Of a stretch of 64,000 nucleotides of DNA, positions 34,427-47,571 are shown piece after piece. Both the position numbers and the translations under genes were made by a program. Source of the DNA: Rutidosis leptorrhynchoides (taxonomy: Eukaryota > Streptophyta > Magnoliopsida > Asterales > Asteraceae); the NCBI RefSeq assembly GCF_046630445.1, contig NC_092338.1, positions 154,540,001-154,604,000 of the forward strand, given 5' to 3'. Within the stretch, counting starts at the first letter, position 1. Each line of letters begins with the position of its first letter. The notes below the pieces were generated by a model. That model ran no database searches. It was not told where the DNA came from and saw only the letters and a program-made list of their open reading frames with translations.

Positions 34427-35390
34427 TTTGTTATTTTTTTTTTATATCTTATACTAATTAAAACAATTAAGTAATTAATTTTAAAATTTTGTTTCCCTTG
34501 TTATTTAGGACGAGGTCGTTTCGGATCGATGTCCTAGTCCGTCCCTCGACAAAATTTTAAAATTTGTCTTTTTGTAGCTATTGTTTTAAAAGCTAAGATT
34601 TTTGGTTTTTTTATGTTTTTGGCATACTTTAATTCAATAAGATTAAAAATAATGATAATAAAAGTTCTCGTCCCTCCCTTGGGTAAAGCAATTTCGGTTC
34701 AAAGACCTAGTCTTCAACTTACGACGAATTTTAAAAATCATATTTTTAACTTAATGAGATAAAGTAAATTTTTGTTTTTAAATTCACACAATTTAAATAT
34801 AAAATTCAAAATTAATATTAAAAATTCATACCAAACTTTAAAATTTGAAATGCATAAAATTAAAAATTCATATTTTTAAAAATTAAAGATTCACACCAAA
34901 CTTAATTTAAAAATTCATATTATAAATTCACACCAAACTTATATTAATTTTTACAATTTTAAATATATTGTTTTTACAAAGTTTACAATATTAATTTAAG
35001 ATTTATATATTAATTTTAAAAACATGGTAAAAATAAAATTAAAAATCTTTTTGGCTTTTTATCCCACTTTAATCAATCAAATATTATCAAAAATATGCGC
35101 CCCTCTTTTCGGTAAAGTAATTTCGGTTCCAAGACCTAATTTAACTCATGACGAATTTTTGAAATATTTTGGGTTGATTGATTAAAGATATTTATACCTT
35201 AAGAATAAACGTTAAATTTCGCAGTGATGTAATAAATTTTTGAATGATATCAATAATTTCGGTAGCCAAACCTAATTTTATTCAATACCAATTTAATACT
35301 TTATAGCGAACAAATTAGCGTTTATTATCAAAAGGTTAAAAATAAAAATAAAAATAAAGACTGTACAGACTTACCTGTGAAATAGATTTC
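34427..35390 (-). other. Non-coding region between ORF1 and the small ORF (element A)
   Basis: Very similar to B's 20760-21679. It includes a perfect 5' splice donor CAG/GTAAGT (minus, at 35374) just after the small ORF. No gene is seen. Confidence 0.6.
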
Positions 35391-35807
35391 TTAGTTATAT
35401 GATCTATCCCATTCATAAGATAGTCGGTTTAATTAGTTTTCCATGGCTACATAGGCGTAACCTCGAGCATTCAGTATTTTTTCTTCTAAACATACGAACG
35501 GTCCGTCTCTGCATAAAGTAACAAATTCGGTATTTGAATAGGTTTGATTATTTGAACATTTACCTCCATGTGACCATTTTCCGCATTTGTGACATCTTTC
35601 TAGGTGTCGTGCTCTTCTTTTCGCTGCGGATTTTGATTTTCCTTTACCAAATTGTAACTTATTATCTTCGCATCTGGATTATTTTCTAACTCCGTCCAAT
35701 CTTTCTCTGATTACTGATACTATTTAACTCGGAAGTGTGTCATTATTACGTTTAGTGATCAAAGCGTGTAGCATTAGACCATGGTTTAGTTCACAGGCAG
35801 TCTTCAT
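35391..35807 (-). pseudogene. Small zinc-knuckle ORF of element A, with stops
   Basis: It has the same 417-base length as the B copy and keeps the C-x2-C-x4-H-x3-C segment. Two in-frame TAA codons occur, one where B has GAA (near 35725) and one where B has GGA (near 35680). It is no longer translatable as one protein. Confidence 0.65.
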
Positions 35808-35972
35808 TTCCTAAAAAAAACTAAAAATTCAGAATGGGGGGAGAAGACTAGTTCTTTAGGGTTTGCTAGGGAAAGACCATTCGGGTTCCATTTTCGAGAA
35901 CTACACGAAAACAGACAATCTAACTCTAACAGAAATACATATTATCCTTTAAAGACTTGATTCTCCCCACAC

Positions 35973-38900
35973 TTAGTTAGCTGTGGTGTCGAAATTGTGA
36001 TTAACTTCATCATCGAATTCCATTGGACTATCTATGTAGTGTTTAACTCTGTGACCATTAACTTTAAATTCAATCCCATTTAAATTTATTAATTCTATCG
36101 TTCCGTATGGGAAAACTCTTTTGACTATGAATGGTCCAGACCATCTTGATTTCAATTTTCCAGGAAATAGCTTGAATCGTGAATTGAAAAGAAGAACTCT
36201 GTCTCCTTCTTTAAATTCTTTTAAACTTCTGATTCTTTTATCATGCCATTTCTTCGTTCTTTCCTTATAGATTAACGAATTTTCGTATGCTTCATGTCTT
36301 AATTCTTCTAATTCGTTTAGTTGACTTAATCATAGACGTCCAGCTTCATGTAAATCAAGATTACATGTCTTCAAAGCCCAAAATGCTTTGTGTTCAATTT
36401 CTACTGGAAGATGACATGCTTTTCCATAAACAAGTCTAAAAGGTGTGGTTCCAATTGGAGTTTTGTTGGCTGTTCTAAAAGCCCAGAGTGCATCCTCCAA
36501 TTTAATGGACCATTCCTTCGGATTTGATCCTACGATTTTCTCTAGAATACGTTTTAAAGCTCGGTTGGTATTTTCAACTTGTCCACTTGCTTGTGGATGA
36601 TATGCGGTGGAGATTTTATGAGTTACTCCATATCTTTTAAGAACTTTCTCAAGTTGATTATTACAAAAATGAGTACCCCGATCACTTATTAAAGCTTTCG
36701 GTGTTCCAAACCTTGCAAAAAGACGTTTTAAAAAGTTGACTACAACTTGTGCATCGTTAGTTGGGAGAGCTTGTGCTTCCGCCCATTTAGATACATAATC
36801 AATGGCTACGAGTATATATAGATTATTATGAGATTTTGGAAATGGACCCATAAAGTCAATACCCCAAATGTCAAATACTTCACATACTTGGATGACATTT
36901 TGTGGCATTTCATCACGTTGACTTATTTTTCCGGCCCTTTGACAAGCATCACAGGATTTGCAAAGAAGGTGTGCATCTTTGTAAATTGTAGGCCAATAGA
37001 ATCCAGCATCATAAACTTTTCTTGCTGTTAGTTGAGGCCCATAATGCCCTCCTGTTGGTCCTGTGTGACAATGGTTTAATATTTTACTAGCTTCATCTCC
37101 AAATACACATTGGCGTATTATTCCATCGGGACAACTTTTAAACAGATGTGGATCTTCCCAAAAATAGTGTTTTATATCACTGAAGAATTTCTTTCATCTT
37201 TGGTACGATAAGCCTTTTTCAAGGAATCCACAAACTAAGTAGTTTGCATAGTCTGCAAACCATGGAATTTCTTTATAATCTATCTTCAATAGATATTCAT
37301 CAGGAAAGTTGTCTTGTATGGCCGATTCATTTAGAACTTCTAATTCGGGATTTTCAAGACGAGAAAGATGATCAGCGGCGAGATTTTCTGCTCCTCTTTT
37401 ATCTCAGATTTCAATATCAAACTCTTGTAAGAGTAAGATCCAACGGATTAATCTTGGTTTAGCATCTTGTTTTGAAAATAGGTATCTAAGAGCAGAATGG
37501 TCGGTATAGACCACCGTTTTTGCTAGAACGAGATATGATCGAAATTTGTCAAAAGCAAAGACAATAGCAAGGAGTTCTTTTTCAGTAGTTGTATAGTTCA
37601 TTTGTGCTCCTTGTAACGTCTTACTAGCATAATATATAGGTTGAAATCGTTTTTCAATCCTTTGTCCTAAAACGGCTCCCATTGCAAAATCACTTGCATC
37701 GCACATTAGTTCAAATGGTAGATTCCAATTTGGTGTTATCATGATCGGCGCATTAGTTAGTTTCTCTTTAAGAATATTAAAAGATTTGATACACTCATCT
37801 GAAAAGATGAATGGAGCATCCTTTTCTAGGAGTTTATTCATAGGAGTGGCAATTTTAGAAAAATCTTTTATGAAACGTCGGTAAAAACCGGCATGCCCTA
37901 GAAAACTCCTAACTCCTCTAACATTGGTGGGATGTGGAAGTTTAGTAATTACATCTACTTTAGCTCTATCCACTTCAATTCCTTCTTTTGAAATTTTATG
38001 ACCAAGAACGATGCCTTCTTTAACCATGAAATGGCATTTCTCCCAATTAAGTACTAGATTTGATTGTTCGCATCTAATAAGCATTCGTTCCAGATTAACT
38101 AGACATGATTCAAATATATCACCGAAGACTGAAAAGTCATCCATGAAAACTTCCATGCATTCTTCTATCATGTCGTGAAAAATCGCCATCATACACCTTT
38201 GAAAGGTTGCAGGGGCGTTGCAAAGTCCAAATGGCATGCGTTTGTAAGAAAAAGTACCATAAGGGCACGTAAATGTGGTTTTCTCTTGATCTTCGGGTGC
38301 TATTAGAATTTGAAAATATCCGAAAAATCCATCTAGAAAACAATAGTAACTATTTTCGGCTAATCTTTCCAACATTTGATCAATGAAAGGTAAGGGAAAG
38401 TGATCTTTTCTGGTGGCGTCATTTAAATTTCTATAATCAATACACACACGCCATCCTGTTACAGTTCTAGTAGGAATAAGCTCATTTTTTTCATTTGTAA
38501 TGACAGTCATGCCACCCTTCTTAGGCACGCATTGAACTGGGCTTACCCATGGACTATCAGAGATTGGATAAATTAGACCTGCATCTAGCAGTTTAATAAT
38601 CTCTTTCTTAACTACATCTTTCATATTAGGATTTAGTCTTCGTTGGCATTGCACATACGTTTTATGACCTTCTTCCATAAGGATTTTATGTGTGCAATAC
38701 GAAGGACTTATTCCTTTAATATCATGAATCTTCCATGCAATGGCTGGTTTATGAGCTTTCAACACAGAAATGAGTTGTGATTTCTCATTTTTAGTAAGAG
38801 AAGACGATATTATTACAGGTAATTCAGATTCACCATGTAAATAAGCGTATTCCAAATGGTTTGGAAGTGGCTTTAACTCTAATTTCGGTGGTTCTTCTAT

Positions 38901-41576
38901 CGATGATTTATATCGATATTTGTCTTCTTCTTTTAGCATTTGAATTTCTTCTGTTGTTGGTTCATATCCATTAGCTATAAGTGTAGCTAACATTTCAGCT
39001 TCATCAATTGGTTCATTACCTTCTCCTAAAGAACATTCTCCTGTTCCTTGTAATTCTGGAAATTCTTCTAATAATTCTGCATGTGCATCTATAGTTTGAA
39101 TATAATAACATGTATTATCTGCAGATTGTGGTTGTTGCATTTCTCTATCAACTGAAAAGGTAACACTCTCATCCTCTATACTTAGGGTCAATTTCTTACC
39201 GAACACGTCTATCATTGCTTTAGCCGTGTTTAAGAATGGTCTTCCTAATATGAGAGGAACTTGAGAATCTTCTTCCATGTCCAAAATAACAAAATCTACT
39301 GGAAATACTAAAGTACCAACTTTAACTAGCATGTTCTCCATTATCCCTCTAGGATATTTTATTGATCTATCGGCTAGTTGTATGCTTATTCTGGTTGGTT
39401 TCAATTCTCCAAGGTCTAGTTTAGTGTATAGTGAATACGGCATTAGATTTATACTAGCACCTAAATCTGCTAATGCTTCTATTGAACTAAGACTACCTAG
39501 AAAACATGGAATTGTGAAACTTCCTGGATCAGATAATTTTTCTGGTATCTTATTCAACAGCACTGCTGAACAATTAGCATTCATGGTAACAGCCGAGAGT
39601 TCTTCCATTTTCTTTCTATTTGAGATTAGATCTTTCAAGAATTTAGCATATCTAGGCATTCCTGAAATCACATCAATGAAAGGAAGATTTACATTTATCT
39701 GTTTAAACATATCCAAGAATTTGGATTGCTCGGCTTCAAGTTTCTCTTTCTTCATTTTACTCGGGTAAGGAAGTGGTGGTTGGTATGGTTTAACATAAGG
39801 TTTATCCTTAGCTGTGTTATCTTCATTAACCTTTTCAACTACCGGTTCTTTTTCCTTATCTTGATCAGGTTGTGGTTCTTGTGGAGTAGGAATAGCTTCA
39901 TCAGAAGTTACAGGTATTTCAGGTGGTTTAAGTGTTGTACCACTTCTTGTGGTAATAGCTTTAGCTGTTTCATTCCGGGGGTTAGCATTTGTATCACTAG
40001 GTAGACTTCCCGATTTTCTTTCACCTATAAACCTTGCTAGGTTACTTACTTCTTGTTCCAGATTTTGAATAGAAGCTTGTTGATTTCTAAATGCTTGAGC
40101 ATTTTGTTCATTAGTTTGTTTCTGAGATGTAAAAAACTGCGTTTGAGTTTCAACTAGCTTCGTCATCATATCTTCTAAATTCGGCTTTTTATCATCGGTT
40201 TATTGTGGTGGTTTGTTTTGAAAATTAGGTCTTTGCTGATTGTAAGTATTATTGGATACTTGTTGATTGCTAGGACCTTGTTGGTTGTTATATGGAATAT
40301 TTCTGTTATAATTCTGGTTTTGATTGTAAATTGGTCTTGGCGGTTGATAATTATTCTGATAATTATTTCCAGGCCTTTGGTTTATGTATGAAATATTCTC
40401 TCTTTGTTCCATTGTTAATTCAATACTGAGACAATCTTTTGTCAAATGTGGTCCTCCACACTGCTCACAACTAATTCGTATTGAGTGAATATCTTTAGTC
40501 ATCTTTTCCATTCGTCTCTCGACAGCATCTATCTTTGCGGAAATGGAATCTAAGTCATGGCTAGAATCGGCTATAGCTGCTTTAGATGATCTAACGATAT
40601 CTTTTTCTTGGTGCCACTCATGTGAGTGTGAAGCAGTGTTATCAATAATTTTGTAAGCATCAGTTTCGGTTTTCTTCATAATAGAACCACCAGCTGCTAT
40701 ATCTATGTCTTTCCTTGTAGTGATGTCGCATCCTTGGTAGAATATTTGTACTATTTGACAGGTGTCTAAACCATGTTGCGGACATCCTCTCAACAACTTT
40801 CCAAATCTTGTCCACGCCTCATATAGAGTTTCATTTGGTTTCTGTGTGAACGTACCAATTTCTCCTTGAAGTCTTACGGCTTTAGATGCAGGAACGAATT
40901 GTTTAAGAAATTTTTCAACTAAAACATCCCATGTATCAATCGCCCCTTCAGGTAACGATTCCAACCAATCTTTGGCTTCTCCCTTTAAAGTCCAGGGAAA
41001 TAACATGAGATATATCTGTTCATCCTCCACTTCTCGGATTTTATATAGTGTGAAGATCCTATTAAAGGTACGTAGATGTTCATTTGGATCTTCCTTCGGC
41101 GCACCACTAAATTGGCATTGATTAGTCACCATGTGTAGAATTTGTCCTTTGATTTCATAATCTGGCGCATTAATGTCTGGATGAGTAATTGCGTGACCTT
41201 GGCCAGTGCGTTTAGCTCTCATTCGGTCTTCCATACTTAATGGTTCCAGATTCTCCATAATTGAATTTGTTGAATCGGAATCACTAGAGTATTCTGATTT
41301 AATGGTTCATTCCTCAACAATCTCTGTTTAAATGATTGGTGGTTCTGGAGGAAAGTTTAGTGGTTCAGGATCTATGAATCGTCCCTGAATATTCTCCGGA
41401 TTCTCAATTGTGAGGTCGGGTTCAAAAAATGGATTATCGGAAATTTGAACTGGAGTACTTGGTCGACTGGATGACGATTCTAAAGAAAAATCAACGGCGG
41501 TAATATTTGCTAAATGTCTTGATCTAGTTACAGGTGGTGAACGTACAAAAGGTGGTGAACGTCTTGCTCGGTGCAT
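35973..41576 (-). pseudogene. Athila gag-pol of element A, broken by at least six stops
   Basis: About 97% identical to B's polyprotein, with the same order of gag, knuckle, protease (DLGAS), RT (FMDDF), RNase H and integrase. In-frame stops lie at 41328-41330 (Gln to TAA), 41307-41309 (Arg to TGA), 40200-40202 (Gln to TAA), 37404-37406 (Arg to TGA), 37194-37196 (Arg to TGA) and 36330-36332 (Arg to TGA). All six are explained by a C to T change on the coding strand. No frameshift was found. The longest open piece (37404-40169, 921 codons) covers protease to RNase H. The protein is non-functional as a polyprotein. Confidence 0.93.
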
Positions 41577-42941
41577 TCACTGAATATCCTATTAGTTTTT
41601 AAAAGGAAAGAAAAATTATAATAAGTTATCCAATCAATAGACTTTTCTAATTTTGCCCACGTTTCGAATAGCCAAAAGATGCAGCAGAGGGGCAGGATTC
41701 GTTTGGTCTCAATATAATTGAGGACTGTTTGGCTCCAATAACCCGGTCCACGTACAAATCCAACTATTACTACGAACCAGAAAATTTTGATGTTTATTAA
41801 TTTAACCACTTAAAATAAATTTTCGTAATTTTAAGAAATTTAGATAAGAAGTAGAATAAAAATCTATGTCCTAAAATTAGAATAGCGAGAAATAAGAAAG
41901 AAAAAGAGTTCGTCGAAAAAGGTCGAAAAAGAAAAATGGTTGAAAAATAAAAGGTGACGGAAAAATAAAAGAAACTTATAAAACTTAAAAATACTTGACT
42001 AACCTAACCTTATTACTACAACTAACTTAAAATTATAATCGCAAATTGAGATTACTAATTGGAATGATAATTGATACATAGGAAAAAGTCGTCTAAAAAT
42101 ATTAAAGCTTACAAGAAAAACTAAATCCCAAATGAAAATAACTTAAAAAGAAACTAAAACTTAAAAAGGCGTCGCAAAATTCTAAAGTACCTAAATCTTA
42201 GTCTAAAGAAAAAGCACTTAAGGGATTTTACGGCAAAGCCTAAAAATCTAGAAGTAAAAATAACTATGGCAAAAACTAAGTTTAAAACTAAATATGAGCT
42301 AAAAATACAAATATTACGCTAAAACGATTGAAAAGGGACAAAATATAAAAATATACAAAAAGTTGTAAAAAGTACAATTTTTATAAAAATATTATTTTTA
42401 TATTATTTATTTATTAAAACTATTAATTTTACAATTTAATTAAACTAATTTAACTAAAATATAAATTAAATAAAAAGTAAAACTAATTATAATAATAATA
42501 ATTAATTAGGGTTAATAATAATAATAATTAATAATTACCCGTAATTAAATGCAGATTAGGGTTTCTGTCGGTGTCAGGGTAGCTCCGCGAGTTGCGGTAG
42601 TCAAGGCAGCAAACTCCTCGAGTCGCGGGGTTCCAGAATTCAACTCAGGTACAGTTTTTTTTTTATTCGACGTTTTTTTTTCTGTTTTATATATTTATAT
42701 AATATATTTATATAAATTAAATAAAACTTATATTTTTATAAAATAAAGATAAAGAAACTTTTATAGAACTTAAATATTTAACAAACTCTTAAAAATATTT
42801 ATATTTTTATTTTTTATATTTTAGAATATTTAAAACGTATTTTTACAAAAGCGTATTTTTTTATAAAAGTAAACATAAAAATAAAAATCTTTTTTTTATA
42901 TATATAGCGTTGCGCTTCCGGCTTTTAAGCAAGAAATTGAG
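41577..42941 (-). other. gag-pol leader of element A
   Basis: AT-rich leader like B's. It has a 93-codon upstream frame (41809-41528) and paired dyads at 42583-42597 and 42616-42630 (CTCCGCGAGTTGCGG and CCTCGAGTCGCGGGG). No gene is seen. Confidence 0.6.
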
Positions 42942-42960
42942 TTCCCAGGCAGCGGCGCCA
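42942..42960 (-). other. Primer binding site, tRNA-Asp type (element A)
   Basis: Minus strand TGGCGCCGCTGCCTGGGAA starts 8 bases after the LTR and resembles the tRNA-Asp complement with two mismatches. Confidence 0.8.
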
Positions 42961-42968
42961 AAAATACT

Positions 42969-44971
42969 TGATGTTTTAGCAGAGGGGTATAAAATACTAT
43001 TAATTTTTAGCAGGAAATACTATTAAATACGATACAATTTTACACAAGATATTTATTTATTTAGAGAATGGATATACTTAAACCTTGCTACAACACTTAT
43101 AGGCAGTGTACCTAATCGTACAGTAGTGTAGTTTTTAGTAAGTCCGGTTCGTTCCACAAGGAAAACCTTTAAACAAAGCTTAACGCTATATTAGTTTACT
43201 TTTATAAAAATACAAATATATATATAAGTAATATTATTATTATAAAGGGGGGTTTTTACCGTGTAATGACCGGTTTGTCGATTTTAAAACTTTAGTCGCA
43301 GTTAAAACCAAATGTAAAATATTAAAAATAAATACAAGACTTAAAATAAAGCGTAACGTAAATAACAATAATGAAATTGCGAATAATAAAAGTGCGATAA
43401 AATAAACTTGCGATAATTAAAAAGTACGATAATTAAAAGTGCAATTAAATACAATAACAATAAAAATGCGATAATTAGAAGTGCAATTAAATATAAAATA
43501 AAGGAAATTAAATATGAAATAAAAGAATTATGCTTATTTAAACTTCCGTAATCATGATGTTTGACGTGTTGATTTTAGTTTTATGCCCATGGGTTAATTG
43601 TCCTTTGTCCTGGATTATTTAATATGTCCGTCTGGTTTTTGTCCATAACAGTCCATCAGTCATAAATATAAAGTGCGAGTGTCCTCGTCAAATTATCCTT
43701 ATACCCGAAGTTAAATATTCCAACTAATTGGGGACTTAAACTGTAACAAGATTTTAATACTTTGTTTAATAATTACACCAGGATGTCGACTGAGTGTAAC
43801 CCAAGGTTTTAATATTTTGTTATCAATTATACCAAGTGTCCTTGTACATAATTTCACCTCTGTTTTAATTATTCTAGTGGCTATTAATCCATTCCCGTGT
43901 CCGGTTAAATGAACGATTATTCGTACATATAAATACCCCGCCCATCGTGTCCGATCGAGTGTATATGGTAATTTATAGGGACGCCCAATTGTAAATCTTT
44001 ATATTAACATTAACAAACTATCATTTAGTTAAACAAATATAAAGCCCATTAATAGCCCATAGTCTAATTTCCACAAGTGTCGTTCCTTTGTCCAAACTCC
44101 AATTATGGTACAAAGCCCAATTACCCAATTTTAGTAATTAGCCCAACATCATGATTACTTCGTTTTAAATAAGCATAATAATAACTTAGCTACGAGACAT
44201 TAAATAAAAAAGGTTGAACATAACTTACAATGATTAAAAATAGCGTAGCGTTACACGGACAGAATTTCGACTTACACCCTTACAATATTCGCTAACATAC
44301 CCTTATTATTAGGTTTAAAATTAAAATTAAAATTAAAATTAAAATTAAAATATAAATATAAATATTTACGTATAGATATAGAGAGGATGGATATATATGT
44401 TGGTTTTTGCGATCAGAATTCGTTTGCTTTTATAGGGAGTTTCAGAATTTGGGGCTCCGCGACTCGCGGCCCTTTTTGCCTTCAAACTCCGCGAGTCGCG
44501 GAGTTTGTAAATACAGCTCACTCCATTTTGGCTCTTTGTTTACCGACGGTTTATTATATAAATATAATATATATATAATTTATATAATTAATTATATATT
44601 ATATTATATTTATATATATAGTTAACTTGTAAGTTTTAGTCCGTTGCGTCGAGCGTTGAGAGTTGACTCTGGTCCCGGTTCCGGATTTTCGAATGTCCTT
44701 GCGTACAATTTAATATCTTGTACTTTGCGTTTTGAATCTTGTACTCTTGTAATTTCGAGACGTTTCTTATCAAAAATTGGAACCTCTTTGATTGTCTTTT
44801 GTACTTTTGAGCTTTTTGGTCGTTTGCGTCTTCAATTCGTCGAATGTGTCTTTTGTCTTCACCTTTTATTATTTAAACGAATATCACTTGTAAATAGAAC
44901 AATTGCATCTAAAAGCTTGTCTTTCTTGAGGAATAATGCTATGAAATATATGTTCGTTTTTAGCATTATCA
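42969..44971 (-). repeat. Element A 5' LTR (2003 bp)
   Basis: The pair of 11494-13494. TATAAAA (minus) is at 44428-44434. The dyads CCGCGACTCGCGG (44457-44469) and CTCCGCGAGTCGCGGAG (44487-44503) begin 22 bp upstream. Confidence 0.93.
44428..44503 (-). promoter_or_regulatory. Element A 5' LTR promoter: TATA box plus paired dyads
   Basis: It has the same layout as B (TATA box, 22 bp, dyad, spacer, dyad), but with CTCC/GGAG arms instead of CCAT/ATGG. Confidence 0.6.
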
Positions 44972-44976
44972 GCGTT
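44972..44976. repeat. Target-site duplication of element A, right copy (GCGTT)
   Basis: Matches 11489-11493. Confidence 0.95.
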
Positions 44977-46181
44977 CCTTCACGATGCCTTATATGAAAC
45001 GGTTTATATGCATCAACCTTACGGGTTTTGCGACTCTTCTAAACCGGATCATGTGTGTCTTCTTAAACACTCGTTATATGGTTTAAAGCAAGCGCTTCGT
45101 GCATGGTACCAAAGGTGTGCTACTTTTATGTCATCTATTGGTTTCAAAAATAGTATTTTGGATCATTCCTTATTTGTTTATCATCGTGGAGTTCACATAG
45201 CCTACCTCTTACTTTATGTAGAGGATATAATATTGGTTACTTCATCTGCTTTACATCGTGAATCAATTATGTCCCTTCTACATTGTGAGTTTGCCATGAA
45301 AGACCTCAGTTCCCTTCGTTATTTTCTCGGCATAGCTGTTACAAAGAATGCACATGGATTTTTCTTGAGTCAAGAAACATATGCGCATGACATTATCTCA
45401 CGAGCTGGAATGGTCTCGTGTAATACTGTTAAAACACCGGTCGATGCCAATGGTAAACTTAGCAACACCGGTCCATCATATGCAAATCCAAAGGAGTTTC
45501 ATAGTCTAGCTGGTGCTTTGCAATACTTGACATTCACTAGACCTGATATATCTTATGCAGTTCAACAAATTTGCTTATACATGCATGATTCGAAAGTTTG
45601 TCATATGCATGCACTACGTAGGATAGTACAGTATATTAAGAGAACTATAACTCACGGTCTGCAGCTTACTAAATCTTCTCTTCATTAGCTAGTATCATAC
45701 ATCGATGCGGACTGGGGAGGTTGTTCTGATACACGTCGTTCAACATCTGGATATTGCGTATTTTTGGGTAGAAATGTGGTTTCATGGTCTGCTAAACGCC
45801 AACCAACTGTCTCTCGTTCGAGTGCAAAGGAAAAATATCGAGGGGTCGCAAATGACGTGCCCGAATCTTGTTGGCTTCGGAATATACTACTTGAACTCCA
45901 TTGTCCGCTGATCAAAGCAACAATTGTTTTTTTGTGACAATGTTAGTGCAATATTTTTTTTCGATAATCCAGTTCAGTATCAACGAACAAAACATATTGA
46001 AATGGACATTCATTTTGTTCGGGAAAAGGTAGCTCGCGGTCAAGTTCGTGTACTACACATCCCGACACGTTTTCAGTTAGCCAAAATTTTCACTAAAAGG
46101 CTACCACGTGTGTTGTTTGAAGATTTTCGCAACAGTTTAAGCATCCGGCCTCCTCCCGCTCAAACTGAGGGGCTATATTAG
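44977..46181 (+). pseudogene. Ty1/copia pol fragment: rest of RT and RNase H
   Basis: It continues the frame broken at 11493. RT motifs are visible: LYGLKQALRAWYQR, the catalytic box as YVEDIILV (copia elements normally have YVDD), and RYFLGIAV. RNase H follows (DADWGGCSDTRRSTSGYC; CDNVSAI; RTKHIEMDIHFVRE). Damage seen: in-frame TAG at 45686-45688, and a one-base gain in a run of seven Ts at 45927-45933 that shifts frame. The frame ends with TAG at 46179-46181, which overlaps the first bases of the 3' LTR. The element is dead because of the active-site change, a stop, a frameshift and the insertions. Confidence 0.92.
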
Positions 46182-46357
46182 AGAAGATATCGATATTATT
46201 ATATATATATCGATATATTTGGACTATATTTGTCACACGTAATTATGAGTTGTAATTAGCTAGCAATGGGTATCAATTAGTTACGATATTGTGGAGAGTC
46301 CATTGTACATATACGGTACCAAGTTATCAATCAAAGGCATCGATCAATTTATTTACA
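46176..46357 (+). repeat. Ty1/copia 3' LTR (about 182 bp)
   Basis: It starts TATTAGAGAAG right after the purine-rich ACTGAGGGGC (the TG end is mutated to TA) and ends ATTTACA. It is followed at once by Harbinger coding sequence, so GTTCC (46358-46362) should be its target copy. The other LTR is outside the window. Confidence 0.65.
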
Positions 46358-46711
46358 GTTCCAATTGCCCGAAAGGATGTAGAGAGGGCATTTGGGGTTC
46401 TTCAAGGTCGGTTTCATATTTTAAGGATAGCGGCGAGCACTATGTCGGTAAATAAGATCCGAAGAGTTATGGACACTTGTGTCATATTACACAATATGAT
46501 TTTAGAAGATAACGGATTTGCGTTAAGTGATTGGGAGGAAGAATTCATTACCAAAAACATGGAGAATCGTCCCGAACGTATAAGGGATAGAGGACGAGAT
46601 CAAGAAGTTATCATGCTAGAGATGAGGGATCAGACGGTGCACGACCAACTAACCCAAGATTTAGTGGAGCATATTTGGAACCTTCCATCGTCATTTCGCA
46701 CTATGCATTAG
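46358..46711 (+). pseudogene. PIF/Harbinger transposase, C-terminal fragment
   Basis: The open frame contains RKDVERAFGVLQGRFHILR, which holds the third catalytic residue (Glu in VERAF) of the DDE nuclease, then VMDTCVILHNMILEDN and a C-terminal HIWNLPSSFR. The N-terminal two thirds, with both catalytic Asp residues, are missing, cut off by the copia insertion. They should lie left of the window's nest. The C-terminus resembles the minus-strand copy at 48583-48846, so both belong to one group. It is a plant PIF/Harbinger type by motif recognition. Not functional alone. Confidence 0.8.
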
Positions 46712-46841
46712 TTTTTTTTATGTAATTTGTATGTTTAATTTTTAGTCGTTAATTTTTATGTGATCGTTGAGTTTTCATTTAATCCTTGAATTAGTAAAAA
46801 AAAATTAGTTTATGTTTTTTATATTTTTATGTATTTTATTC

Positions 46842-46905
<64 letters not shown>

Positions 46906-47277
46906 TTAAAAGAAATAAAGAAAATAAGAAACTGGCAGACCCTAGTGGAATTTGACACCAAAATCTAACACCAGGATTAATGAGGGCCAGAATTTGACCT
47001 TGCCTAGTCACAGGCAGATTGCACTTTTTGGCCGAAATGTACACCATTTACCTGTAACGTGAGAGGCAGGGTTAATGGTAATCTTCAATACAAAATTTCA
47101 AGATTTCAATTCCAACTTTCAAATTCATTCTACTCATATACTCCATAATAAAAAAGTCATATTTGTCAGAGAATAGTCAATTTCTTATAGTTAAGACATA
47201 CGGAGTATTAAAAGTGTAAAATGCAACAAAATGCACATGAGACATACTCATATATTCGTATGGTTGGTTAAGATATG
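46712..47277. other. Intergenic region with (AT)n
   Basis: An (AT)n tract lies at 46845-46901. The rest shows no coding frame and no clear terminal inverted repeat. Confidence 0.6.
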
Positions 47278-47571
47278 TTATTGGATCTCCACCGTTATTG
47301 GATCTTCACGTACATCAAAGATTTTCTTTAGTATTTTGGCATGCTCAATAGGACTATAGGTTCTTGCAACACCCCACAATTTGTTGTTAAAGAAATCACC
47401 ACAAAAGTGTTTCTTGAAATTAATGTTTATGTGTTCGATACATTGTCGCTGCTCAACGTTAGGATAAACATACATAATTGCTACTCCTAATCCGTTCTGC
47501 ATGTATGATGAGATAACAAGATCATTTGTTGTTACTTGCCTACAAATGAAAATTAATTGAATATATTGCAT
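47278..47571 (-). pseudogene. MULE (Mutator-like) transposase fragment
   Basis: The core reads YPNVEQRQCIEHININFKK, followed by a Trp-Gly-Ala-type WGVARTYSPIEHAKIL segment. It resembles the part of plant MuDR-type transposases that follows the second catalytic Asp (the pattern ExRxCxxHIxxNFK). Only about 75 residues are conserved. The upstream part and the SWIM zinc finger are absent. Assigned from family memory, so the call is moderate. Confidence 0.55.

Larger units (their letters stand above)
11494..44971 (-). mobile_element. Element A: Athila-type Ty3/gypsy retrotransposon, degraded, hosting element B
   Basis: LTRs of about 2.0 kb (11494-13494 and 42969-44971), a GCGTT target duplication, a tRNA-Asp-type primer site next to the right LTR and a polypurine tract next to the left LTR define a minus-strand element of about 16.2 kb once B is removed. 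Order on the minus strand is LTR, primer site, leader, gag-pol, small zinc-knuckle ORF, ATHILA ORF1, 3' region, LTR. All three coding units are broken. Its LTRs differ at several visible sites, so A is older than B. Confidence 0.93.

Noticed and set aside
45685-45915. Minus-strand frame over the copia RNase H region
   Set aside because: Antisense shadow of the recognised RNase H coding sequence.
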